Shown here piece after piece: positions 22,740 through 34,597 of a stretch of 64,000 nt of DNA. Positions within the stretch are counted from its first letter, which is position 1, and each line of letters opens with the position of its first letter. The notes below the pieces were generated by a model. It did no database searches. It saw only the letters and a program-made list of their open reading frames with translations, and was not told where the DNA came from. This stretch comes from Cyrtodaria siliqua. Lineage: Eukaryota; Mollusca; Bivalvia; Adapedonta; Hiatellidae. Made by a program: the position numbers and the translations under genes. The stretch spans positions 269,679 to 333,678 of the forward strand of contig JAWPHD010001324.1 of NCBI GenBank assembly GCA_037043455.1, given 5' to 3'.

Positions 22740-24350
22740 TTGTGGGGCCATAATTCTGTAATAAATTAGGCAATCGATGGGTGATGTACTGGGATATAAT
22801 GGCAAAATTATGTTGTTATGTGTACAATCTATTCGAAAATGTTTCAGAAACAAGAGATCAATGACCGTGAAGCTCTACTGGTAGGTTTTTATAGCTAGAT
22901 CAGAATATCACTTATAGTTTGCTACAATTTTTATTTTTTTTAATCTATTTTTATCCATGGCGGGCATCTTGAATTTCCGGCATACCTGGAATTTTGCTAG
23001 GATCAACTAAACATCAAAAGCAACATATATGTTAAGTTTCATGAAAATCCTTCAAGAAGATTCAGAGGAGTAGTCGCTGCACGTTTTTATTATATAACTC
23101 TATGTAAACAAAGATGGACACTGGCAGCCGTGTTTAATGACGAATTAAAATGATTTTCGACAAGGACCAACATCATGTCATGTTGATCATTTGAAAAAAA
23201 GTCCCATATCAATATCACTTATAGTTTTCAAGAAGTAGGTGCTACGAACTTGTCTTTTTAAATCTATTTTCAGCCGTGGTGGCCATCTTGCGGACCTGAA
23301 ATTTGCTTGGATCAACTAGACATTAAGTGCAACATTCCTGTGAAGTTTCATGAAAATCTGTGAAAAAGTTTCAGAGGAGTAGTCGCTACAACATTTTGCT
23401 TATAACTCTTGTAAACAAAGATGACCACTGGCAGCCATCTTTAACGTCGAATCAAAATGACTTTCAACAAGGACCAACAGCATGTCATGCTGAAGTCCTT
23501 ATCAATATCACTTATAATTTCCAAGAAGTAGTCGCTACAAATTTGTTTTTAAAAAATCTGTTTTTAGCCCTGGTGGCCAGCTTGAATTTCCAGCCGACCT
23601 GAACTTTTGCTAGGATCAACTAATGAAATGATTGGAGATAAAGTCATTATAAAGTCACATTTATACGTTTAATTTCCAAAGTGAAATATATATTTGAGAA
23701 GTATAACGATGTTAAATTAGATGTTCAGTGTTTCAAATCCCAGTTCTTACTGACTCTCATGCGCCTTGCATCCACATAAATAGTATATTCTCAATCAGGT
23801 CAGTAGATTTCTCACAGAGATACAATGACCACCTGCCAATCACTTGGCCATTCCCAAGCTGGATGCAAGAATTATTTAAATAATTATACCATTCATTAGA
23901 GATATACGAAAGTGATAATATGCTGAAAACAGCATGTGTACAACACCAGACATCAAGAGCAACATTCCTGTGAACCTTTATGAAAATCTGTCGAGCAGTT
24001 TCAGAGGAGTAGTCGCTACACGCTTTTACTATATAACTCTAAGTAAACAAAGATGTCCACTGGCAGCCACGTTTAACGTTGAATCAAAATGATTTTCAAC
24101 AAGGATCAACATCATGCCATGCTGATAATTTTAGAAAAAGTCCCATATCAATATCATTTATAGTTTTCAAGAAGTAGTCACTACAAATTTGTTTAATCTA
24201 TTTTTAGCCGTGGCGGCCATCTTCAAAATCTGTCAAGTAGTTTCAGAGGAGTAGTGGCCGCAAAAACGTTTAAGGTCAGACAAACGGACAGACGGACGAC
24301 GGACACCGCACCACGGCATGAGCTCAGCTGATCTTTGATCAGTAAAGCTA
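22740..24350. repeat. ~250 bp repeat units ending in a Helitron-like hairpin (intron 1)
   Basis: Three to four degenerate units share TTTCAGAGGAGTAGTCGCTA, AACAAAGATG, and GGTGGCCATCTTG-type phrases. The block ends with a (GGAC)n-like tract and a hairpin, GAGCTCAGCTGATC ... GATCAGTAAAGCT followed by AAAA, at 24319-24348. Helitrons end in a short hairpin followed by CTRR; here CTAA follows. The same type of terminus closes the element at 47041-50668. Confidence 0.6.
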
Positions 24351-25745
24351 AAATGTGTTAACAGGTCATTCATTATACATTATCAGAGTGGAAAATCATT
24401 CTAAGTCAAACAAAGGGCCATAGTTCTGAAATACATTAGGCATTCAATGATGGGTGATGCAGAGGGACATAAGATCATCAGTTTTTATGAGTATATGAAG
24501 TTTGGGAACAATCTATTCAAAAGTGTTTGAGATATGCAAATATTAAAAATGTGTTACGCAAAGGGACGGGACGCGACGCGACGCAACGCATCGATGGGGA
24601 CAATGTGATTCCTATATAGCCCCCATTTCACTTTGTGAACGCGGGGGTATAATAATTAGTGACGTTTGCTTATATAGAAATGAGAGTATGAATACAAATT
24701 TTGGCAACTCAGTGTGTTAGTCCGTTTGTGTTTTTTAAATGGGGCATTCATTCGAGAAACAAGATCTTTCTTAGGAGATACATGCACAACTAGGTTTGAT
24801 ACAGATCAACCTTGCCAAGTTTCGCCGAAATCCGGCCAGGGGTTCAAGAGAACTAGTCCAGAGAAAGTTTGCGTATTGAAACCTATAAAAGGCAATAACT
24901 CTGCCAAAAATCTTACAACCGGAACACGGTGATGATATGCACAACTAGGCTAGGCTTCGTACTGATCATATCTGCAAAGTTTCTTTAAAATTCGGCAAGG
25001 TGTTCAGGAGAACTAGTCCGGACAAAATGTGTTACTAAAATTATCAAAGGGCCATAACTCTGCCCAAATCATTCAACCGGAACACGTTGATGATATGCAC
25101 AACTAGGCTTGATACTGATCATCCCTGCAAACTTTCGTTGAAATCTGGCCAAATGACGGCTCTATCATCTTAACGAGGCAAAATACAGCATTTTTAAGTA
25201 AATCAAGGGCCATAACTCTGGTATTACTAATCCAATTTAGCTGGTTTTCGAACTTGTACAAGCTTTCATTGATATTAGCAACCTGCTAAAGTTTGGCAAA
25301 TATCGGATGAAGTATGAAAGCTCTATCATCTTAACGACGCAAATTACAGCATTTTTAACTAAATCAAGGGCCATAACTCCGGTGTTACTGATCTGGCTGG
25401 TTTTCAAACGTATCCGAGCTTTCATTGATATTAACAATCTGTGCAAGTTTGGTAAAGATCGGATAATAAATAAAGGTGCTAGAATGGTCACAAGGAATAA
25501 AATGGCATTTTTTCAATAAAACAAAGGCCATAACTCCGGTGTTATTAATTCCATCCCGCTGGTTTTCGAACTTATCCGAGCTTCCATTGATATTAACAAT
25601 CTGTGCAAGTTTGGTAATGACCAAATAATAAATGAAGGTGCTAGAGTAGTCACAAAGCAGAATATGGCATTTTTCAGCAAATCAAGGGCCATAACTCCGG
25701 TGTTACTGATACTGATACGATCTGGCTGGTTTTCAAATGTATCCA
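24351..25745. repeat. Decayed units and ~160 bp tandem repeats (intron 1)
   Basis: Four units of roughly 160 bp from about 25140 share AAGGGCCATAACTC(C/T)GGT, then CTGGTTTTCGAAC and CTTTCATTGATATTA. Related single units at 24400-25140 contain GATATGCACAACTAGGC. The same modules occur at 47140-47480 inside the Helitron-like element, so both loci carry one family. Confidence 0.75.
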
Positions 25746-26803
25746 AAGGGTATTTAAGCTTAACTATTCATAAAATTCAGAGAGGACCTTGTCAACACAA
25801 AATTCGCGATTTTTCGCTTTTTCCCTCTATCGATCTAATTGGATGATTTCTATTCTATTCTATTTAATGGGACATTTCAATTCAAATCATCCAATCAGAT
25901 CATTGCGTGTAACAGTTACAACAACAACCGCATGTTTTGAGTGAGGCAGATTTTCTTGTTACAGTGGAAAAGCGAAATATCACGAATTTTGTGTTGACAA
26001 GGTAGTATCTGAACTTTATGAATAGGTAAGATTAAATACTCTTTGTAGCATTATTGAACGCCGCCAGTGCTGGCCCAGAGCTTTGTCCTTGGCAAAAAAT
26101 ACGATCGTTGAAAGTGAGTCACCCTGCTACCCGTTAAACACCATGTGAATGATAGTATATAGTGGATTGGAGACAATTTCAGAAATCGTTTAATTTTGTT
26201 GATTTTCTTATAGGTATTAGTGTGTTATAACAGGCTGATATGTGTTCATGACTCTGGTGCCAGGCAGTGGTCTAGCAGTGATTCACAGTTATCTATACAA
26301 ATTCTCGCCCCCCACCCCGCCCCCAGAGCTAACCGGCAGCAAATAAAGCCGTCCTAAGTAGTGGGAATTCTGGCGCACAACGATTGTTTACTAGAAACCA
26401 AAGAGCACCGGATTACAGCGCGATAAAAGTAGTACCATTTGCAAGGATGTATAAGGGCAAAATATCCGTATATTTACAAAATATTGATAATGCAAGCGTT
26501 GGTAAACATTAAGTGATTTTAACTTAAGTTTAAATAATACGCCGTTTTTGAAGGGATTTGATCCTGTACAAATTAATGCGCATATGTCCATACTGACGTC
26601 ATTTCGAATTTATGATTTTTCAGGACTTCATCCACGGTGTGGTTATTCGGTGTGCATATAATCCTAATACATTTAGTGATTCACGAACCTTTGGGGACCC
26701 TTTTAAAAATATGTAGAAATATAAAACACAAATTTGAGAAAAGTTTGGTGCTTTTGTCCGGCGTGTTTAGATAGGGTCCTAAAACCTGGGTTTTGGTCTC
26801 TGG

Positions 26804-26872
26804 CTATATATATATATATATATGAAAATCACCTGACCGGACTACTTCCCCCCCCCCCCCCCCCCCCCATAA
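26804..26872. repeat. (TA)n run and poly-C tract
   Basis: A short TA run is followed within 25 bp by a poly-C stretch of more than 20 bases, a poly-G in the transcribed strand of the cGAS-like gene's first intron. Simple repeat only. Confidence 0.9.
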
Positions 26873-28809
26873 TTCCTTTCCCCCATAATTCCAAGCGCCA
26901 AACACGAGAGAAGATACCAGTATCCATCGAGGGCGAGAATGCGCATATTAGACCTTGGGCCAGAACCCTTAAATTGACAATCCGGTACCATTTTGGTGGG
27001 CAAATTCTTACTATTGTCAATTTGGGGGCAATTTTATGGAGGTAAGGAAAATACATTATAGCAATTTCAAAGTTACAGCTTTACATGATTTTTAATGCGT
27101 TTTTAAACATAACCCCCTTGAAAAAACTGAAAATCAGAGAATTTCCTAAAATGTGACTCAAAAAAATATATTTAATAATTTCAGTATTTTCGCTATTAAT
27201 AATTATGTAAAACAGTTAACAGCCTCGAGATATGACAAGTACAATCAGTTTAAATGACCTTGTTTTCTTCTTTTTAGCCAAAAATCTCAATTTTACATGT
27301 AAATTTACCCCACTCACTTTTAGAGACTTTATACTTAACTTACAGATTTTCTGTTTGTTACATAAGCAATACACATGTGTTATTTTGAGACAATAAAATA
27401 TATACTAAAAGAAAATAACAAGAATTCAAGTGTTTGTAATACATTTTTTAAGTAAGCGATGGATAAAAGAACCCATTGAATTCTAAAATGAGTGCAATAT
27501 TAAGTGATATTTTGGCATTTATAAGATATTACTTTGACATATATCACACTTGTAGTATTTTTTCGCATCTCAGTGATGAAATGTTCTAACAACAGATAAA
27601 AGTATGTTCAGTTTATTAAATACTGTTCAGTTTTATGGTCAATTATTGACTTTTCTTTGTTAAATTTGCATATCAAATACCCACTTAGGATTAAGATCAA
27701 AAATTATTCAAACGGACAAAGGTAAACATTGATATCAGTTTTAGTGTCAAATGGAAACTATTATCATGTTCTGAGTAAATGTTCAGGTAAATGAAAATTA
27801 AAAATGCATGACAATAAATTCTAAATTTCATTACTTAATGGTATTACAGCTTTACTTGATTTCAAATGTGTTTTATAAGTGTACATGTATAGGGGTAAAA
27901 TACCAACTTTCCTCAAAAATTATGTCTTCATTTATAAGCAACTGTGGATATATGACTAGTGTTTAAGTGTAAAATGTCAGATTTCTTACAAATTCTTTAT
28001 AAATAGTATTGTGGAAATTAAGAACCTGTGAAAATAAAAGGAATACTTTAATAAAACCATTTTGGGATATTTGCTTTGGTAACATGGATATATTGATGAT
28101 GGCACGACACTACCAATTTCCATATTTACACAATAATATTTATATAGGATCATTCCAGTGTATACATGTACATAAGTGGTTTATTTGATTTATATATTTA
28201 TTCTAGGTAGAACATGATTAACAATATAATATGTATTTATTCTATATAAACATATTGGCTGTTCAAAAAAGTAATTTTACCTAGCTGTGAAATTACCCCA
28301 CCCACCCAATTTATAATGGGGAAGCTCAAGTAAGTGTAAATGTGTATAACTGATTCATTTGATTTATATTCTTCTGTTAAACAAATTAAATTACAGATGC
28401 AATTGATTCTTATTTGTATTTTTTAACATCTTTAAGCACAATTAAACATCAAATTATACTAGAATTACAATATAAAGTGGGTGGGGTAAATTAAAGTTGT
28501 TTTCTTCACAAAAACATTTCCTTTTGATGTAAATGACAGATGTTTCTATACATTATAAAATATTTCCAATTTCATTATTTTAACCAATTGACTTTATTCT
28601 GAATACCTTGTCAGTTATTACTATTACAATGACATTTCTTTTATGCAACTTTTAAAATAGAATGGGGTGTTTTGTACTTCTTTAAATTCGACCGTAAATT
28701 TTGAAACCTGTTTTGCCATTTGATTATCTTAACAGCTATTAACATAAAATACTTCCGCATATTTTTTTCTGTGAAATATAAAATGAATAACCATGTTTTG
28801 TATGTTTTT

Positions 28810-29612
28810 ACGTTCAACTTTTGCGTTTAGGTCACTTTTTCACAAACTGTATGCACTAGACCTTTCAAACTTTGCTTATATTTGTATCTTGGGTGGTATA
28901 TTGCAACATGACAAAGCAAATGTGGATGTGACCTTGACCCTCCAAGCAAGGGGCAGATAACTTAATAAGTTTTACCATCAACTTTTGCGTTGAGGTCACT
29001 TTTTCACGAACTGTATGCACTAGACCTTTCAAACGTAGCTTACAGCTGTATATTGAGTGGTACATTGCAAAGTGACAAAGCAAATGTGGATGTGACCTTA
29101 ACCCTCCAATAAAGGGGCAGATAACCTTATAATTTTTACCTTCAACATTATTTTGCGTTTAGGTCACTTTCTTGCAAACTGTATGCACTACACCTTTCAA
29201 ACTTTGTTTTTAGTTGTATCTTGGGTGATACATCGCAACGTGACAAAGCAAATGTAGATGCGACCTTGACCCTCCAAGCAAATGGCAGATAACCTTATAA
29301 TTTTTACCTTCAACTTTTGCGTTTAGCTCACTTTTTCACAAATTGTATGCACAGACCTTTCAAGTGGTACATTGCAACTTGACAAAGAAATGTGCATGTG
29401 ACCTCGACCCTCCAAGCAATTGACAGGTAACTTAATAATGTTTACCTTCAACATTTGCGTTTAGGTCACTTTCTCTCAAACTTTATGCATTAAACCTTTC
29501 AAACTTCGCTTATAGTTGTTTCTTGGGTAATACATCACAACGTGTCAAAAAGCAAATGTGGCTGTGACCTTCACCATCCAAGCAAATGGCAGATACCCGG
29601 TAACTTTAATTG
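28810..29612. repeat. ~165 bp tandem repeat, about five units
   Basis: Units share TTTTGCGTT(T/G)AGGTCACTTT, CTGTATGCACTAGACC and AAAGCAAATGTGGATGTGACC. Each contains AGGTCA or TGACCTTGAC-type phrases. The block ends near GATTTCTTGTT at about 29720, and lies between the arms of the 7 kb inverted structure. Confidence 0.85.
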
Positions 29613-31444
29613 TTACATTTACTCATAGTGCCTCAGCAAACTGTAAGCTCCATTGTTTTTAGTTATTAAAATGTTTACAAACTTCGTTAGGCGAGACATG
29701 TGAATCCGCGGATTTCTTGTTTAACCATGTATGTACATCTTTATTTTTGCCGAAATAAATCTATGTATGTATCGTTTTCTAAGATTTATATTGCTACACA
29801 GCCTTAAATTGACGACTGTCAGCACTCACAAAACGTGATCAAACGAGAAGGCATTCACTGGTCAAACATTATCGGGTGAGACACGTCATACAATTTATCT
29901 GCGTCTATTACATGTATTAATAGAATGTGTATGGAGATGTGTATGCGTATTTATTTGAGATTGAAGCTATGATTTTGCAACTGACATAGCAAATACTAAG
30001 TTTGATTTATTGTTAATTGATTATAAAAAGAAAATAGAATATAACTGTATTACCCTATTTGATTTTTTACTTTTAAAATGAGGGATTGCGAGGTTGGGAT
30101 GGGGCGGCGGCGGTGGGACTAACACACCGAGGATTTGACAGAAATTAACTCCTATTTGAAAGGAATGAGCTGTTCCAGCCAAACTATTCGCACTACCACC
30201 ACCCCACCGCCACCCTCTGGATTTAGACCCCGCACATAGAATGTCAACAAAATACCCTTTAAACTTTTTTCTTCAAACATATCCTCAAACAAACCTACCC
30301 TGAAAAGAGCGTTTATTCAAACCTCGAACCACTAGAAAATCTACAAACACCCCCATGGATATTTTATTATAAAACAAATCTCTGAAATTTCGGAAATACC
30401 TCCCTGGACCTTTTTCCTTTACCGTCACCCAATACACCTCAAAACTCCCTACCAGCCGACCTCATTACCTCGTTTACCTAAAAATCACCTCCTATAGAAA
30501 ATATTTTTTTACAACACCCCAGTCCCCTGGAAAATTTCGAAAATATCCCACTCACCAAAAAAAACACTCGAAAACCGGACACACCCATCACCTCACCCCG
30601 CCCCACCCTTAATGGGTGATGTTTCCTATGAATGAGTGTTTATAATGATGATGTTGATATGAATTAACATAAAATTGGATTTAAGGGGCATGTGCCAATA
30701 ACTTTTGGACTTTATTCTAATAGCGGATTTTAGAAATATTTGATATAAGTTATGTGTATTCTGCAAGTGAATATTGTTCATTGTACAATTTAAATAAATT
30801 TGTTGATTATAATTTGAAAATTGTTGTTGCTGGTTTGCACTTCCTTTCCTGTTACTTTTTACCCGTAACGGTTAGGAACGGATATTGCGTGCAGAGCCCA
30901 TTTAGACCAACGATATTTACACCGGGGTACTGACTTAAGACAGAACCGGTACAGTACCAACATTGGGGACTACCCTGTAAAATGTTGCTCCTAGGGTAGA
31001 AATTAAACATTTCTCTATTTCCTTGGGTACTTCCGTTGCTGCCACAACCCCATCCCCACCCAGGTGAGTGAAATAAATTATAAGTGCGTACTTGCTTTTA
31101 CGTGTACTCTCCCAGTTATTACTTCTATCCTACAACATTTTCACAGGTACGAACATTCTAAAAAATCTAAAAAAGCTCAAAAAATGGAATGGGTGGGGAA
31201 GGTGGTGGGGTTCGGAGGGTTTTGTTATTACATTATTTTTGTTTTTCTAGATCTTTTTATAGAACGTAGATCAGACGTTTGGTTATCATCGTGATTGAAA
31301 TGCGCTTTACGTATTATTACGTAAAATTTGCTGTTTCAAAAATCGGCCTGTGACTGTTGCTTGTTTGAGTGAAACGGGAAATGCGCAGTGAAGCAATCTA
31401 TAAAATCGTAACATATGAAAATTGATTGATCTCATCATCATCAT

Positions 31445-31880
31445 CATAATGAAAAAAACACAGCATATAACAGAAAAAGGACTTCATATCATAAGAAATA
31501 CACCACGTATAAAGCCGTTTGTACCGAATATAATGCAACTGAAACCACCGAATATAAAGACGTATCCACCACGTATATTAAAATATATACCATATATAAA
31601 GTCAACAGAAGCACTGCATATAAATACAAACCTACTTCATAGAATGTTCAAAGGACCTCATATATATTAGATAAACTACTGAATATAGTAATAACTGGAC
31701 AGCATATAATGGTTTATCTACTGCATACAATGACTTATCTATCGCATATACTGATTAATCTACTGCATATAAATACTTTTCTACCACATATAAAGATTTA
31801 TTTAAAACATAAATAAAAAATAAACTACATATCATGAAAGATCTACCACACATAAAGGGAAATGCACTGCATATATTAAT
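31445..31880. repeat. Degenerate ~21 bp repeat centred on CATATA
   Basis: Roughly 20 units spaced 21-22 bp carry (G/A)CATATAA-like cores (for example GCATATAATGGTTTATCTACT, then GCATACAATGACTTATC). The plus-strand open frame 31422-31670 simply reads this period as a seven-residue pattern with HI, RI or NI at each step. No protein family is recognised and it is not called a gene. Confidence 0.75.
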
Positions 31881-34597
31881 CGGCAACATCATAAGACAGT
31901 CATGGCGTTCCATACAAGTTCATTGATCAGTATGGCAGATCATTAACACATCAATACATGTTGTGTATAACTGTATAAATAAATGTTTGTATACACACTT
32001 GGTTTTATATTTAATATCGTCATATAATGCTCAAATTGACACATCAACATCCTTCAAAATAACTTTATCCAACCCATTTACTCAAATATTTCGTCTTCCT
32101 CTTCAATTTATTCGTCATCAAAATCTACCTCATGATCAAAGTTCATATCATATTTTCCTTGGTTGGAACATTCGAGTAGTCTGCACAGAGAAGTACATGT
32201 TCTATAATGTACGTTTTATTGTAAAGTCTAATAACAATAAAATCAAATCATAAAGAACACTTTTATTTTAAAAGAAACACAATGAATGATTAATCATATT
32301 TCATAAGCATAATATGTTAAAAAATCATTAAAAGGAAATCACAAGAGATAACCATTTTCACAATTTCCTCAGGTGGTTGTCTCCCTCGGATGAAAAAATC
32401 GAGCAGGACCTACCCTATATTATTCCACTGACTAATTTCTTTGCCAGATACATACCAGTACAACACAGTTTATACTAGACTGAGATTAAATTTTGTTAAT
32501 ATGGTAGAGATACTATTTTAGATTTCATTTTCTGCCACACTAAAATACTAACATTGCAAGGTCATTGACATTAGCTAATGTTCATGAGGTTGGTCTGCTT
32601 TTACTTACCTTTACAACAGATATATGCAAACTATGAGGTCACTTTGGGTTAAAAACAAAAGATAAAGTTATGAAATTTAATAAGAAACATCTTTACCTTA
32701 TTTGATTGCTGTCTTTTTTTTATTTCATGTTATTTTCTGCAATTGTTTACAGTTTTACTCTGCATAATAAATGGTCAATTTATTAACAAGGGAAGTAACT
32801 TTTCAAATACTTATTAAAGTATTCCTTTTATTTCCAAAGGTTTTTAATTTCCACAATACTATTTATAAAGAAATTATAAGAAATCTGACATTTTACACTT
32901 AAACTCTAGTCATATATCCACCGTTGCTAATAAATGAAGATATCATTTTTGAGGAAAATCGGTATTTTACCCCTATACATGTACACTGTATAAAACACAT
33001 TAGAAATCAAGTAAAGCTATAATACCACTAAGTAATGAAATTTAGAATTTATTGTCATGCATTTTTCATTTCCATTTTTTACCTGAACATTTACTCAGAA
33101 CATGTTAATAGTTTCAATTTGACACTACAACTGGTACCAATTTTCATCTTTGTCCATTTGAATAGTTTTTGATCTTAATCCTGAGTGGGTGGGGCAATTT
33201 GATATGCACATTTAGCAAAGAAAAGTCATTAATTGACCCTAAAACAGAACAGTATTTAATAAACTGAACATACTTTTATCTGTTGTTAGAACATTTCGTC
33301 ACTGAGATACGAAAAAATACTTCAAGTGTGATATATATCAAAGTAATGTGCTTATAAACGCCAAAATATCACTTAATATTGCACTCATTTTAGAATTCAA
33401 TGGGTTCTTTTATCCATCGCTTACTTAATTTTTTTATTACAAACACTTAAATTCTTGTTATTTTCTTTTAGAATATGCTTTATTGTCTCAAAATAACACA
33501 TACGTGTATTGCTTATGTAACAAACAGGAAATCTGTAAGTTAAGTATAAAATCTCTAAAAGTGGGTGGGGTAAATTTACATGTAAAATTGAGATTTTTGG
33601 CTAAAAAGAAGAAAACAAGGTCATTTTAACTGATTGTATTTGTCATATTTCGGGGCTGTTAACTGTTTTACATAATTATTAATAGTGAAAATACATAAAA
33701 TATTAAAAAAAACTTTTTGTGTGACATTTTATGACATTCTGTGATTTTCATTTTTTTCAAGGGGGTTATGTTTAAAAACGCATTAAAATCATGTAAAGCT
33801 GTAACTTTGAAATTGCTATAATGCATTTTCCTTACCTCCATAAAATTGCCCCCAAATTGACAATAGTAAGAATTTGCCCACCAAAATGGTACCGGATATC
33901 GTTCTGGCCCATGGACTATATGTCATATAACGTAAACAAGCGTCTACATGAGGCTGTGGGTAAAAGCCGTACCGTACCATAGGGAAAATAGCAGGCGCGT
34001 AGTACGGAGAATACCGACAGTAGCAATGAATAGTTTAGTAACGAATCTAATAGAGATTCAGTGCATGAAGGATGTACATAACGACAAACGATAATGTTTC
34101 ATGTACATAACGACAAACGATAATCTCTCTGAATTTCCGATCAATGAACATTTCTACCAGAAATTGAGCATGTGAAAGCATTATGTTAAGAAGAAATGCA
34201 AATTAAAAACGTTTAGAAGTACGAAACATTTTTTTTATGAGAAAATGTACTTTGAAAGTTTAGACTAACCAAGGATTAAGCTAACAACTGGGCCCTACTC
34301 CGATGTAATTGGATAATAAATAGAATCCGTGCCATACCGTACATAATTTGTGCAACAGTTATCGCAAATAAAGATGTAATGTAATCAACATTATTTAACA
34401 AATATCCGACATGGGGTCAATAACATGGCCAAGCAATTAATGACATTAAATAACCTAACAATTCAAATTGGTAATTTAAAGTTGTTACAAACACTCAGGC
34501 AGATTTCAATGACCAACTTTCTCTGACATTTTCATTTTACAATTATTCCCCTTTAACACTTATAAAGTTTAAACATTCCCTACATAACTTCACTTTT

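Larger units (their letters stand above)
26953..33914. mobile_element. ~7 kb structure with 1.1 kb inverted arms (intron 1)
   Basis: Left arm 26953-28055 and right arm about 32815-33914 are inverted copies along their whole length, with scattered substitutions and small indels. The outer ends share GGGCCAGAAC and CCGGTACCATTTTGG. The 4.8 kb centre has no transposase; it holds a 165 bp tandem array (28810-29610) and a 21 bp degenerate repeat block (31445-31880). It may be a large foldback or non-autonomous DNA transposon, or an inverted segmental duplication; no clear target duplication was seen. Confidence 0.85.
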
